Assembly (NCBI GenBank): GCA_949282195.1
Contig: CASDOW010000009.1
Coordinates: 1 to 64,000 of the forward strand
DNA: 64,000 bases
Source: an uncultured bacterium
GTDB taxonomy: Bacteria; Cyanobacteriota; Vampirovibrionia; Gastranaerophilales; Gastranaerophilaceae
Direction: 5' to 3'
In this document: positions 45,551-54,573 of the stretch, one piece after another
Layout: every line of letters starts with the position of its first letter
Position numbering within the stretch: position 1 is the stretch's first letter
Notes under the pieces: generated by a model
Database searches by the model: none
Told to the model about the DNA's origin: nothing
What the model saw: the letters and a program-made list of their open reading frames with translations, nothing else
Position numbers and translations under genes: made by a program

Positions 45551-45772
45551 GTGTTAAAAAGTAGAGATTTTGGCAGAGCAACTGCAGTAAGAAGATGGAC
45601 ACAAACTGCTATTGAATGCTATAAAAGAGGTTGCAATTGTGAAGGTTGTTTTTATACCGATTTTTTCAACAATTCAAGCCAAAAATGCCAAATGAAAGCG
45701 TCTGTTCTTGAATTAGTAAGAGTATTAGGAAAACCTGATATTGAATTAAAACAAGTTTTAGTTGACGAATAA
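45551..45772 (+). CDS. Small Cys-rich protein, function unknown
   Basis: A 73-residue basic protein with five cysteines (23, 28, 30, 33, 46) in a CX4CXCX2C cluster (ECYKRGCNCEGC) preceded by an Arg/Trp-rich helix. It could bind zinc or an Fe-S cluster. The C-terminal helix is ordinary. GTG 45551 is chosen because GGGAGAG precedes it; a TTG at 45518 extends the frame. It has an unusually long, structured upstream region. The last codons and stop lie in a palindrome shared with the convergent cdd gene. Confidence 0.65.
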   Translation: MLKSRDFGRATAVRRWTQTAIECYKRGCNCEGCFYTDFFNNSSQKCQMKASVLELVRVLGKPDIELKQVLVDE

Positions 45773-45790
45773 TTTTAAATTATTCGTCAA
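45762..45790. terminator. Shared 12-bp inverted repeat at the ends of two convergent genes
   Basis: TTGACGAATAAT (45762-45773) and ATTATTCGTCAA (45779-45790) with a 5-nt loop. Each arm encodes Asp-Glu-stop of one of the two convergent genes, so both proteins end DE. Low GC and no clean T run, so termination efficiency is uncertain. Confidence 0.55.
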
Positions 45791-46184
45791 ACTTAAAACC
45801 GTATGGAAAAATTTCTTCTAGCGATAACACAAGAATTTCATCATTTATATCTTCAAGAATGATTTTTGTTTCTTTTTCATTTTTTGCAAATTCGCTTAAC
45901 CATTGTCTGCAAGCGCCGCATGGCAAGCACCTTTTTTGTTTTGGCGAGTATATTGCAATTGCAGTTATTTTAGATGTTTCCCCGTTTATAACAGCGCTTG
46001 ACATCGCATTTCTTTCAGCGCAAAGAGTTAAACCATAGCTTGCATTTTCAACATTGCAACCTTGATATATTTTTCCGCTTTCATATAAAACACAAGCGCC
46101 CACAGGAAATTTGGAATACGGTGAATATGATTTTTTGCTTGCTTCTTTTGCATATTCTAAAAGTTCATTGTATCCTATAGCCAT
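45780..46184 (-). CDS. cdd: Cytidine deaminase
   Basis: A 134-residue homotetrameric-type zinc enzyme deaminating cytidine and deoxycytidine. The CAERNA motif (zinc Cys and catalytic Glu) and PCGACRQ (two zinc Cys) are both present. ATG 46184 with AAAGAGG upstream is preferred over the longer start at 46208. Confidence 0.95.
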   Translation of the reverse strand: MAIGYNELLEYAKEASKKSYSPYSKFPVGACVLYESGKIYQGCNVENASYGLTLCAERNAMSSAVINGETSKITAIAIYSPKQKRCLPCGACRQWLSEFAKNEKETKIILEDINDEILVLSLEEIFPYGFKFDE

Positions 46185-46313
46185 TTTAACCTCTTTAAAA
46201 TATCGCATTAGTTATTATAACTCTAAAATCCCCTAAACGTAAAGGGTACATGTTATTTTTTTATGAATTTTGGGAATTTATTATATTGGATAGTAAGAGG
46301 TTATGAGTGAGTT

Positions 46314-46805
46314 ATGTCTATAAACGCAATATCAAGCCTTTCCATATATGAATATTATTATCAAATCAACCGCAAGGAAGACGAAAAAAAAGAATCTCCT
46401 TTGGCTGACGAGATGAAAAAGTATGGGCTCACTCCGACTGACAATGAAGTTATTAACGCCGCAATGTTAAGACAGGCAAAAGCTCTTGAAGAATCAAGAA
46501 AAGATGCAGGTACTTCTGAAGACATTCCAAACAGTGAACGCCCTTGGGCAGACATTATGTATCAATTAAACATTCCTTTTAATGATGACCCTAAGGATGA
46601 TATTGAAGACATTAAAAGAGAGCTTGCATATCTTACAAACGGCTTAGATGATGATGAACTTTCTAAAGAAATCACCGATTTAGAAAGTTATGTTGAAAAT
46701 ATGTATATTGATTTTAAAGACAATTATTCTACAACTTTCAACACTTCATCAACACTTTATTCTCAACTATCTAACATGGCTTTAATGAATAGGGCCACTG
46801 TATAA
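46314..46805 (+). CDS. Conserved-looking hypothetical protein, acidic and helical
   Basis: A 163-residue soluble protein. The start resembles that of several other proteins here (MSINAISSLSIYEYYY). The middle carries an Asp/Glu-rich helical region and LTNGLDDDELSKEI-type segments; the C-terminus is Ser/Thr/Asn-rich. No enzymatic motif. The start ATG 46314 has only a GAGTGAG nearby. The 3' end overlaps the convergent radical SAM gene by 24 nt. Family not recognised. Confidence 0.65.
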   Translation: MSINAISSLSIYEYYYQINRKEDEKKESPLADEMKKYGLTPTDNEVINAAMLRQAKALEESRKDAGTSEDIPNSERPWADIMYQLNIPFNDDPKDDIEDIKRELAYLTNGLDDDELSKEITDLESYVENMYIDFKDNYSTTFNTSSTLYSQLSNMALMNRATV

Positions 46806-48341
46806 TTCCCCCAAGCGCATTTTTTTCAGATTATTTGCGCCTGTATCAATAAAATTCCACTTTGGAGCTTTGATGTTTTTTAAAGGCATTTGGGTGCTGT
46901 TTTCGTATGAAGGCAGCACTTGAATTTTGCTGTATTTTCTCCAAAGTTGTTTAAATGCCCCTAAATTGCCTCCATTTTCAACAACTTCAATTAAAAAATC
47001 AGCTAAAGAGTCTTCATATCTTGATAAGATACTTTGAATTATATCCCACTCAATGCTTGGCGCCCTATAATTAACCCCAATTTTAGCAAGATTTTTCTTA
47101 AGGTAATTAATTCTTTTTTCAAGAGTTTTTTTATCTGTTCGCTCCACTTTTTCAAAAGGAGTTTGAGCTTTCGGAATAAAAGTTGAGGTTGAAAGAGTTA
47201 TTTCAAAAGCTTGTTTTGTTTTTTTGATTTGTGCTTTAATTTTTTTCATTAATTCAACTAAAATTTCGATATCTTCATCTTCTTCTGTTGGTAAACCTAC
47301 CATAGCATATATTTTAAGTCCTTTTAGTCCGCCAAGTTGTGCTGTTTCAACAGTTTTTAGGATTTGAGCTTCAGTTAAATCTTTTTTGATATAATCTCTT
47401 AATCTTTGGCTTCCTGCTTCAAGCGCAATTGTTGCTGTTTTTTGATTACATTTTACAAGAGTTTTGATTAAATTTTCATCAGCTAAATCTGCTCTTAGTG
47501 ATGATATTGAAAGCTCTATTTTTTTTGTTTCGCATTTTTGAGCTATGTAATTAATAATATCTTCAAACCTCGGATGTCCTGCAACATAGGCTCCTAAAAG
47601 AGCGAGTTTATTTGTGTGTTTTAGTCCTAAATCAATTGCTTCGATAATTTTTTCATAAGGAGCAAATCTTGTTGGCAAATTTAGCCAGCTTGCAAGGCAA
47701 AAATTACACATTTTAGGACAACCCCTTTCAAGCTCGATTACAAAGGTATCTTTAAAAAAGCTTTTATCGGATAAAATTTCGGTATAAACTACTTCATCAT
47801 TAAGGTTATCTCTTATAATTTTAACTGTATCTTTTTTAAATTTTGGGACATATATTCCTTCAAGCTCGCTTAATTGAGCTAAAATTTCATCTCTTGAAAA
47901 AGAGTGTTTATTTTTTAATATTTCAAAAGCTTTATTTAAACAGCATTTTTCTCCAATTGAAATAAAATCAAAAAATTCTTCATAAGGCAGAGGGTTAGAC
48001 ATTAAAACAGGCCCGCCGCCAAAGATAATCGGGTCGTTTTCTTTTCTTTGAGAGGATTTCAGAGGAATTGAATATTTTTTTAGCATTTTAATCATATTTA
48101 AAATATCAATTTCAAAACTGATTGAAAGCCCGATACAATCAATATTTTGTGGGGGAATTTGCGTAGTCTGAGTGTCAGAGTACACTCTTTCAACATATAA
48201 ATCTTTGTTTAAATCAAGCAGTTTAAAAATGGTTAAATAGCCTAATGACGCCATAGCAAAGCTCTCAATAGCCGGATACATCCACCAGACATTAATTTTT
48301 GGTTCTTTATTGTTTAACCTTTGATATAAAAATTTTTCCAT
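46782..48341 (-). CDS. B12-binding-type radical SAM protein
   Basis: A 519-residue protein. The first ~190 residues look like a cobalamin-binding Rossmann domain (IDCIGLSISFE, IIFGGGPV). The radical SAM motif is CPKMCNFC (Cys208, 212, 215) preceded by VIELERG. It belongs to the COG1032 group of uncharacterised radical SAM enzymes. The His of the DxHxxG base-off B12 motif is not seen, so cobalamin binding is unproven. It follows the permease gene by 1 nt, so the two are co-transcribed. Confidence 0.85.
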   Translation of the reverse strand: MEKFLYQRLNNKEPKINVWWMYPAIESFAMASLGYLTIFKLLDLNKDLYVERVYSDTQTTQIPPQNIDCIGLSISFEIDILNMIKMLKKYSIPLKSSQRKENDPIIFGGGPVLMSNPLPYEEFFDFISIGEKCCLNKAFEILKNKHSFSRDEILAQLSELEGIYVPKFKKDTVKIIRDNLNDEVVYTEILSDKSFFKDTFVIELERGCPKMCNFCLASWLNLPTRFAPYEKIIEAIDLGLKHTNKLALLGAYVAGHPRFEDIINYIAQKCETKKIELSISSLRADLADENLIKTLVKCNQKTATIALEAGSQRLRDYIKKDLTEAQILKTVETAQLGGLKGLKIYAMVGLPTEEDEDIEILVELMKKIKAQIKKTKQAFEITLSTSTFIPKAQTPFEKVERTDKKTLEKRINYLKKNLAKIGVNYRAPSIEWDIIQSILSRYEDSLADFLIEVVENGGNLGAFKQLWRKYSKIQVLPSYENSTQMPLKNIKAPKWNFIDTGANNLKKMRLGELYSGPIH

Positions 48342-48342
48342 T

Positions 48343-49362
48343 TTATTCTTGATTTATTCTATTTAAATATAGCTCATCTACCAAAACGCAGATTACAGAA
48401 GCGATTGCGGGCGATAAAATTACTCCCCAGAAGCCCAGAAATCTTGCAGCAATTAATAGAGAAACTATTATTAATAATGGGTGCATATTCAAAAGCTTTC
48501 CGAAGACAATTGGTCTTAAAAGCTGATTTTGCGCCCACTGGGCAATCATGTATATTGCAAAAGTCAATAATACATATAAAAATCCTTGGCTTACACTTGT
48601 TATTAATCCAAGCCCAACTGCAATTGCGGGGCCTACAACAGGAATAATATCAAAAATGCAAGTTATAAAACCAAGTAAAAATGCGTGATTATTATGGATT
48701 AATAATAATCCTAATGTGGTTAGAGCACCCACAAAAACCATTGCAATACCTTGGGCAAAAACATAGTTACCAACTTTAGAAGCTATGTTTTCAAAGATTT
48801 TAAGAGCGTGGTTTTTTTGATTTTTAGGAAAAAATTCAATAAATTTATCTTTTAATCTTTTTTCATCATATGAAAAATAAAAAACCATAATTGAAATAGC
48901 AAGTGTCGTGGTTAAAAAGTTTGCAATCCATTTTCCCGCTAAAATAGAGTTTTCAATAATGCTTTGTGCTCCTTGAGCTAAGGGAGCTTTTAGGGAGTCA
49001 AAAGTTATAAAACTTGAGATAGATTTATCAAAAATTTTGAAATTTAATAAATCATCAATATTATCTATAACATTTGGAAAATTACTTATAAGTGCAGTTG
49101 CTTCTCTAATTGAAATAGAAACAAGAGGAACTATAATTAAAAAACTTGCCAAGATTAAGGCTAATAAAACCAAAGTTACAGCCCAGACTCTTGGGATAAA
49201 TTTTTCAAGTTTATTAATAACGGGATTAATTGCGCAAGTAATTACAAAAGAAGCAAATAACATCATCAAAATATCAAGAGAAAAAATTGAAAGAGTAATA
49301 ATCGCTAAAACGATTATAAAAACTATGATATTTTTAGAGGTTAAAAGTTTGATATTTTCCAT
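48343..49362 (-). CDS. AI-2E family transporter / PerM-type permease
   Basis: A 339-residue membrane protein with about seven or eight helices. The family core is visible: an N-terminal helix pair, a soluble loop, then FITCIFDIIPVVGPAIAVGLGL and the C-terminal HPLLIIVSLLIAARFLGFWG. Family members export small molecules or ions; the substrate here is unknown. ATG 49362 with AGGTGAG upstream is preferred to the TTG at 49380. It shares a divergent intergenic region with lysA. Confidence 0.88.
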   Translation of the reverse strand: MENIKLLTSKNIIVFIIVLAIITLSIFSLDILMMLFASFVITCAINPVINKLEKFIPRVWAVTLVLLALILASFLIIVPLVSISIREATALISNFPNVIDNIDDLLNFKIFDKSISSFITFDSLKAPLAQGAQSIIENSILAGKWIANFLTTTLAISIMVFYFSYDEKRLKDKFIEFFPKNQKNHALKIFENIASKVGNYVFAQGIAMVFVGALTTLGLLLIHNNHAFLLGFITCIFDIIPVVGPAIAVGLGLITSVSQGFLYVLLTFAIYMIAQWAQNQLLRPIVFGKLLNMHPLLIIVSLLIAARFLGFWGVILSPAIASVICVLVDELYLNRINQE

Positions 49363-49394
49363 TTTCTCACCTAATTTCAAGATTTACTTATTTA

Positions 49395-49403
49395 TGGTAT
49401 AAT
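49395..49403 (+). promoter_or_regulatory. Extended -10 promoter of the lysA-cdaA operon
   Basis: TGGTATAAT (49395-49403). The leader would be about 35 nt with AGAAGGTAG before the ATG at 49444. The 16 bases around this box recur almost exactly before rimM (53700-53715). Confidence 0.55.
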
Positions 49404-49443
49404 TTTTTAAGAAAATAAGCAAGTAGAAGGTAGTTTTAGTCAA

Positions 49444-50778
49444 ATGTCTAATCAAGGTTTTGTTAATCAAAATATTAAACCCCTAAATACAAAAAGAAAT
49501 GAAAAAGGCAACTTAGAAATTTCGGGTTGTGATGTTGTTGAATTGGCTAAAAAATATTCAACTCCTTTATATGTCATGGATGAAGCGACTTTGACTAAAA
49601 TGGCCAATGATTACAAGGAAGCATTTTCAAAATATGAAAATGTTAAAATGACTTTTGCTTCAAAGGCTTTGATGACATCATCCATAGCTAAAATATTCCA
49701 TAATCTGGGCTTTGGCTTTGATGTTGTTTCAATGGGCGAAATTTATACTCTTTTAAACTCGGGAATTGATTTATCAAAAGTATCTTTTAATGGTAATAAC
49801 AAGTCGCTTGAAGAAATTGCTTTTGCAATAGATAACAATATCGATCATTTTAGCGTGGATAATTTTTATGAATTGGAAAAATTAAACCTAATAGCTAAAG
49901 AAAAAAACAAAATTCAAAAAATTCATTTAAGAATTACTCCGGGGATTGAATGTCATACCCATGAATATATTAAAACAGGGCAGTCTGATTCAAAATTCGG
50001 CTTTGATTTAAATCAAATTAATGACGCGATTGAATTAATTAAAAATGAATATAAAAATCTTGAATTAGTCGGTTTGCATGCTCATATCGGCTCGCAAATT
50101 TTTGAAACAAGCGTATATTTTGATGAAGTTAAAATTTTACTATCTGAAATTAAAAGAATAAAAGATAAATTTAATCTTGAATTAAATGAAATCAACCTTG
50201 GCGGCGGTTTAGGAGTAACATATACAAAAGAAGATAATCCGCCGAGCGTATATGAAATAGCAGACACCATAATTAATTCAATTGAAATTCATACAAAAGA
50301 ATTTAATCTTAAAAAACCTGTGCTATACATTGAGCCCGGGCGTTCTTTGGTGTGCAGCGCCGGTTTTAGTTTATACACCATAGGAAGTCAAAAAAATATT
50401 GAAGGTGTTAGAAAATATGTAGCAATTGATGGCGGCATGGCGGATAATCCTCGTCCATCCATGTATCAGGCTAAATATTTTGCTGAAATTGCCAATGCTA
50501 AAGAAAAAGATGACTTTGAAAAAGTAACAGTAGCGGGAAAATTCTGTGAATCAGGAGATATTTTAATTAAAGATATTGAGCTTAATTCTCCAAAATCAGG
50601 CGATATTTTATGCGTTTATGATACTGGTGCATATTGTTATTCAATGTCATCAAATTATAACAATATTTTAAAACCCGCAATGGTGCTGATTAATAATGGA
50701 GTATCAGATGTAATTGTTAAAAGGCAAACTCTTGAACAATTAGTTCAGAATGATGTTATAATAGACAGATTAAAATAG
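49444..50778 (+). CDS. lysA: Diaminopimelate decarboxylase
   Basis: A 444-residue PLP enzyme converting meso-DAP to lysine. The PLP lysine is Lys74 in TFASKALMT. HAHIGSQI, GGGLGVTY and the FCESGDIL substrate motif are conserved. Full length. It is followed after 10 nt by cdaA, and heads the lysA-cdaA run. Confidence 0.95.
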   Translation: MSNQGFVNQNIKPLNTKRNEKGNLEISGCDVVELAKKYSTPLYVMDEATLTKMANDYKEAFSKYENVKMTFASKALMTSSIAKIFHNLGFGFDVVSMGEIYTLLNSGIDLSKVSFNGNNKSLEEIAFAIDNNIDHFSVDNFYELEKLNLIAKEKNKIQKIHLRITPGIECHTHEYIKTGQSDSKFGFDLNQINDAIELIKNEYKNLELVGLHAHIGSQIFETSVYFDEVKILLSEIKRIKDKFNLELNEINLGGGLGVTYTKEDNPPSVYEIADTIINSIEIHTKEFNLKKPVLYIEPGRSLVCSAGFSLYTIGSQKNIEGVRKYVAIDGGMADNPRPSMYQAKYFAEIANAKEKDDFEKVTVAGKFCESGDILIKDIELNSPKSGDILCVYDTGAYCYSMSSNYNNILKPAMVLINNGVSDVIVKRQTLEQLVQNDVIIDRLK

Positions 50779-50788
50779 AGGAATAAAA

Positions 50789-51697
50789 TTGAATTTTACT
50801 GATTTAGATATTATATTAACAACTCAAATACAACATTTTTTCCATGAAATGGATAAAGTGAGTTTGTTTATTAATATATTTGAAATATTGGTTTTAGTTT
50901 TTATTTTATATTATCTTTATCAAAGATTTATTAAAGGAAGCCAAAGTGAAAATCTTGTCAGAGGTTCTCTTTTACTTATTGTAATGTGGGGAATATCTGA
51001 AATATTAATTAAAATTAATCTTTATATTTTCGGAGTATTTCTAAAAACCCTTGTTTTAATTGTTTCTTTTGCTCTTATAGTAATTTTTCAACCTGAATTA
51101 AGAAGATTTTTGGGCTATATCGGGCAAGGAAATCTTTTTGAAAAACTTTTTACAAATAATACGGATTTTGATAATACAAAAAAAACAGATGTTGCAAAAG
51201 AATTAATCGAAACAATAAAATATCTTTCAAAATCTAAAACGGGCGGTTTGATTGTTTTGCAGAAAGATATTAATTCAATTGCTCAATCAGGAGTGGGTGT
51301 AAAATTGAATGCGGATATTTCGCAAGAACTTTTATTAACAATTTTCTTTCCTAAAACTCCTTTGCATGACGGTGCAGTTATAATCAGAGAAAATAAAATC
51401 ATAGCCGCAGGGGTATTATTGCCTCTGACGGAAGACCCCAAACTGTCTTGGAGATATGGAACACGTCACAGAGCTGCAATTGGGGTTTCCGAGGTTTATC
51501 CCGATTGCGCCTGCATTGTTGTTTCGGAAGAAACAGGGGATGTTTCTGTAGCAATTGACGGAATTTTGAAAAAGTATGAAGATTTAGGAAAATTAAAAGC
51601 AGATTTAATAAGAATACTTGGTTATAAACAAGAAGAAAAAAATGCGCATGAAAAAAGTTTTATTAAATTTGATAATATTTTTGGGAAGAACCAGTAA
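50789..51697 (+). CDS. cdaA: Diadenylate cyclase CdaA
   Basis: A 302-residue membrane enzyme making c-di-AMP from two ATP. It has three N-terminal membrane helices (about 25-45, 57-80, 84-101) and the DAC domain with DGA at 194-196 and RHR at 226-228. The start is TTG 50789, with GAGG 7 nt upstream. The usual partner genes cdaR and glmM do not follow; uvrD does. Confidence 0.93.
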   Translation: MNFTDLDIILTTQIQHFFHEMDKVSLFINIFEILVLVFILYYLYQRFIKGSQSENLVRGSLLLIVMWGISEILIKINLYIFGVFLKTLVLIVSFALIVIFQPELRRFLGYIGQGNLFEKLFTNNTDFDNTKKTDVAKELIETIKYLSKSKTGGLIVLQKDINSIAQSGVGVKLNADISQELLLTIFFPKTPLHDGAVIIRENKIIAAGVLLPLTEDPKLSWRYGTRHRAAIGVSEVYPDCACIVVSEETGDVSVAIDGILKKYEDLGKLKADLIRILGYKQEEKNAHEKSFIKFDNIFGKNQ

Positions 51698-51708
51698 TTG
51701 CCTAAAAT
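51681..51708 (+). promoter_or_regulatory. Promoter of the UvrD-like helicase gene, predicted leaderless
   Basis: TTGGGA (51681-51686), a 16-nt spacer and TAAAAT (51703-51708), ending 5 nt before the ATG at 51714. It lies over the end of cdaA. No Shine-Dalgarno sequence. Confidence 0.4.
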
Positions 51709-51713
51709 AAGTT

Positions 51714-53693
51714 ATGTCTGAAAATTCTATACAAATAAGAAAAAAATTTGTTTTAAAAAAAAGAACCCAAGATAAAACAGATTACAAAGTTAATTATGAG
51801 CAAGAGTTGAATGAAGCCCAATTGGAAGCTGTTAAAGCTCAAAAAGGACCTGTTTTAGTTGTGGCAGGTGCAGGAACAGGTAAAACCAAGACTCTAACAT
51901 ATAGATGTGCAAGATTAATTGAAGACGGAGTTGAACCAAGTTCAATTTTACTTTTAACGTTTACCAAAAAAGCCGCTAAAGAAATGCTAAATAGAGCGAC
52001 TTTAGTTTTGGATGACAGATGTGAAAAGGTTGCAGGGGGAACTTTTCATAGTTTTTCTAATTTAATTTTAAGAAAATATTCTAAACTTTTAGGGCTAAAA
52101 AATAATTTTACAATTATGGATCAAGCTGATGCTCAGGATGTTATTCAGCATTGTACAAATGTGCTATACCCTAAAAAAGAAAAAAGATTTCCCAAAAAAT
52201 CAACAATACTTGAAATTTATTCTAAATCGGTAAATAAAGAAATGCCTGTTAAGGAGTTGATTGAAAAGGAATATTATAATTTCACTGACGTTGAAGATAA
52301 AATTATTGAAATCCATAAAGCTTATGTGAAATATAAAAGAGAAAATTCGATTTTAGATTATGATGATTTGCTTTTATATTTAAAATTTTTGCTCGAAGAT
52401 AATGAAAATATAAGAAAAAAATTATCAAATCAATATCAATATATCATGGTAGATGAATATCAAGATACAAATACTCTTCAAGCTGATATTATTAAGCTTT
52501 TGGCTTCTGAACATAATAATATTATGGCTGTCGGAGATGACGCTCAAAGCATTTATTCTTTTAGGGGTGCAAATTACAAAAACATTCTTGAATTTCCGAA
52601 TATTTTTTCCGGCTGTAAAATAATTAAATTAGAGCAAAACTATAGAAGCAGCAAAAACATTCTAAATTTAACAAATGCTATAATTTCAAAAGCGAGAAAA
52701 GGTTATAAAAAAGAGCTTTTTTCAAATATTGAAGATAATAAAAAGCCTGCAATAATAAAAGCTCTAAATTCTCAAATGGAGGCTGAATTTGTTTGTCAAA
52801 AAGTGCTTGAGCTTTTAGATGAAGATATTGAGCTAAATGATATTTGTGTTCTTATAAGAAACGCAAGAATGAGCTATAATCTTGAAATTGAATTAGCTAA
52901 ATATAACATTCCATATCAAAAATTTGGCGGTCCAAAATTCCTTGAAGCTGCACATATTAAAGATATTATTGCGCATTTAAGGGTGATATTAAATCCTGAT
53001 GATACAATCAGTTTAAGTAGAATTTTGCTTCTTTTAAAAGGGATAGGTTCAAAAGCCGTTAGTTCAATTATCCCTTTAATGCAAGCCAAAAACTATAATC
53101 AAAAATTATTGCCTTCTAAATATTTAACTTCTCTAACTCCATTGTTTAATTTGTTAACCAAACAAGATGAAAATAATTATAGCTTATCTGAGCTTGTGGG
53201 GGCGGTGATTGACTATTATAAACCAATTTTAGTCGAAAAATATGATGATTGGCAAAAAAGGGAAAAAGACCTTGAACATTTTTCTTATTTAGCAACGCTT
53301 TATAAAAAACTGGACAGTTTTTTATCGGACTTAGCGCTTGAACCGCCTGAGGCCTCAGTTGAAGGAATGTATAAGAGAAATATTAAAGATGATTGTTTAA
53401 CAATTTCAACAATACATTCAGCAAAAGGGCTTGAATGGAACAGTGTTTTTATAATCGGCGCGGTAGACGGCAGATTTCCGAGCGCATATTCCTTTAATTC
53501 TGATGAAGAAATGGAAGAAGAACTAAGATTAATGTATGTTGCAACTACAAGGGCAAAATCCGATTTATATATTAGCTATCCTGTTGATATGTATGATTAT
53601 TCAACTCAAATGATTTTAACTAAGCCTTCAAGATTTTTAGATAATCTTGATGAAAATCTGTTAGAAATTTGGGATATTGAAGAAGGCGACTAA
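51714..53693 (+). CDS. UvrD/PcrA-family ATP-dependent DNA helicase
   Basis: A 659-residue superfamily 1A helicase, 3'-5' type. Q-motif LNEAQLEAV, Walker A AGAGTGKT (51-58), DEYQDTN Walker B, QNYRS, and the late motif IHSAKGLEWN with the final VATTRAK. It is about 60-80 residues shorter than PcrA and lacks the C-terminal Tudor-like tail. Replication/repair role. Co-oriented with lysA-cdaA upstream and rimM downstream. Confidence 0.93.
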   Translation: MSENSIQIRKKFVLKKRTQDKTDYKVNYEQELNEAQLEAVKAQKGPVLVVAGAGTGKTKTLTYRCARLIEDGVEPSSILLLTFTKKAAKEMLNRATLVLDDRCEKVAGGTFHSFSNLILRKYSKLLGLKNNFTIMDQADAQDVIQHCTNVLYPKKEKRFPKKSTILEIYSKSVNKEMPVKELIEKEYYNFTDVEDKIIEIHKAYVKYKRENSILDYDDLLLYLKFLLEDNENIRKKLSNQYQYIMVDEYQDTNTLQADIIKLLASEHNNIMAVGDDAQSIYSFRGANYKNILEFPNIFSGCKIIKLEQNYRSSKNILNLTNAIISKARKGYKKELFSNIEDNKKPAIIKALNSQMEAEFVCQKVLELLDEDIELNDICVLIRNARMSYNLEIELAKYNIPYQKFGGPKFLEAAHIKDIIAHLRVILNPDDTISLSRILLLLKGIGSKAVSSIIPLMQAKNYNQKLLPSKYLTSLTPLFNLLTKQDENNYSLSELVGAVIDYYKPILVEKYDDWQKREKDLEHFSYLATLYKKLDSFLSDLALEPPEASVEGMYKRNIKDDCLTISTIHSAKGLEWNSVFIIGAVDGRFPSAYSFNSDEEMEEELRLMYVATTRAKSDLYISYPVDMYDYSTQMILTKPSRFLDNLDENLLEIWDIEEGD

Positions 53694-53702
53694 AAATATT
53701 AT

Positions 53703-53710
53703 GGTATAAT
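53703..53710 (+). promoter_or_regulatory. Extended -10 promoter of rimM, predicted leaderless
   Basis: GGTATAAT (TG just before) with TATAAT at 53705-53710, followed by six T and the ATG at 53717. No Shine-Dalgarno sequence. The 16-bp context matches the box upstream of lysA. Confidence 0.5.
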
Positions 53711-53716
53711 TTTTTT

Positions 53717-54226
53717 ATGGAAAACAAGTATATTTCAATTGGCAAAATAACTAATTTTTTTGGTATTAAAGGCGAAGCAAAGGTTGGCTTTGATAATCTT
53801 AATCAAGTTAAAAATGCAAAAGAAGTTTTTCTTTTAGATGATAAATCTAAAAGAAAATTAACAATTAAATCTATCAGATTTCATAAGAATTTTGCAATAA
53901 TTAAATTTAATGAAATTGATGATATAAATGATTTAATTCAATATAAGGGACAGAGAATTTTTGTTTTAAAAGAAGAAGCTATAAAAAAACTTGAAGAAAA
54001 TGAATTTTTAATTTCAGATTTAGTTGGCTGCATTGTTTATGATGAAAACAACGAAAAACTGGGCGAAGTTGTTGCAATTTCAACAAATTCATCACAAGAT
54101 TTATTAAATATCAAAAATTTAATCGGCAAAGTTTGTCTTGTGCCTTTTGTGGATGAATTTTTCCCTGTTGTCGATATTAAAAATAAAAAGATAATAATGA
54201 AACCCATTGAAGGTTTGTTGGTATAA
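53717..54226 (+). CDS. rimM: Ribosome maturation factor RimM
   Basis: A 169-residue 30S assembly factor. The N-terminal RimM domain starts YISIGKITNFFGIKGEAKV; a PRC-barrel domain follows from about residue 95 (LVGCIVYDENNEKLGEV, VPFVDEFFPVVDIKNK). In many genomes rimM is next to rpsP and trmD; here it follows a helicase gene and precedes the SRP RNA region. Confidence 0.93.
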   Translation: MENKYISIGKITNFFGIKGEAKVGFDNLNQVKNAKEVFLLDDKSKRKLTIKSIRFHKNFAIIKFNEIDDINDLIQYKGQRIFVLKEEAIKKLEENEFLISDLVGCIVYDENNEKLGEVVAISTNSSQDLLNIKNLIGKVCLVPFVDEFFPVVDIKNKKIIMKPIEGLLV

Positions 54227-54290
54227 TAAAAGCCACACTATATCTATCGACATTATATTTATAATTTTACGATTAAAAAATCTCCTAAAT

Positions 54291-54375
54291 AAATTCTTAT
54301 ACCCGCATTATCTGCCTTATGGCTGCTATGTTTCCATCCTGACCAGATTCGAGTGATTTTGCGCCATAAGAATTT
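54291..54375 (-). ncRNA. ffs: Signal recognition particle RNA (small, 4.5S-type)
   Basis: On the minus strand the conserved SRP helix 8 is complete: GGTCAGGATGGAAACATAG, then CAGCCATAAGGCAG, with a GAAA tetraloop on an AUG/CAU stem and the AGCAGCC asymmetric loop. The ends pair as AAATTCTTAT (54366-54375) with ATAAGAATTT (54291-54300). About 85 nt, so the short bacterial form without an Alu domain. It binds Ffh for co-translational targeting. Ends are estimates. Confidence 0.93.
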
Positions 54376-54408
54376 AAATTATCAACAATTTTTTAATTTT
54401 CAAACTAC

Positions 54409-54498
54409 AAATATAAATGCCTCATGATATACTCTGCACCCGACATCAGCTTTCGGTCAAGAGGAAGCAACCCCCCGTGAAGTGTGGCATAAATATTT
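54409..54498. other. Candidate structured RNA next to the SRP RNA
   Basis: AAATATAAATGCC (54409-54421) pairs with GGCATAAATATTT (54486-54498), 11 of 13 positions. The enclosed ~64 nt is strikingly GC-rich for this genome (six consecutive C near 54471-54476) and holds smaller stems such as CTCT/AGAG and CCGA/TCGG. I could not match it to an SRP Alu domain or a known riboswitch. Strand is undecided: it could be the leader of the 54574 gene or part of the SRP transcription unit. The rest of the 54227-54573 gap is AT-rich. Confidence 0.4.
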
Positions 54499-54573
54499 TA
54501 GCATAAAATTAAACTATGGCGCAAATTTAAAAATTAATATATAATGGGTTTAGATAATAGGAGTAAATTATAA

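Noticed and set aside
54409-54498. Alu domain of a large-type SRP RNA
   Set aside because: The SRP RNA ends pair with each other over 10 bp within 85 nt, and this segment lacks Alu-domain consensus bases.
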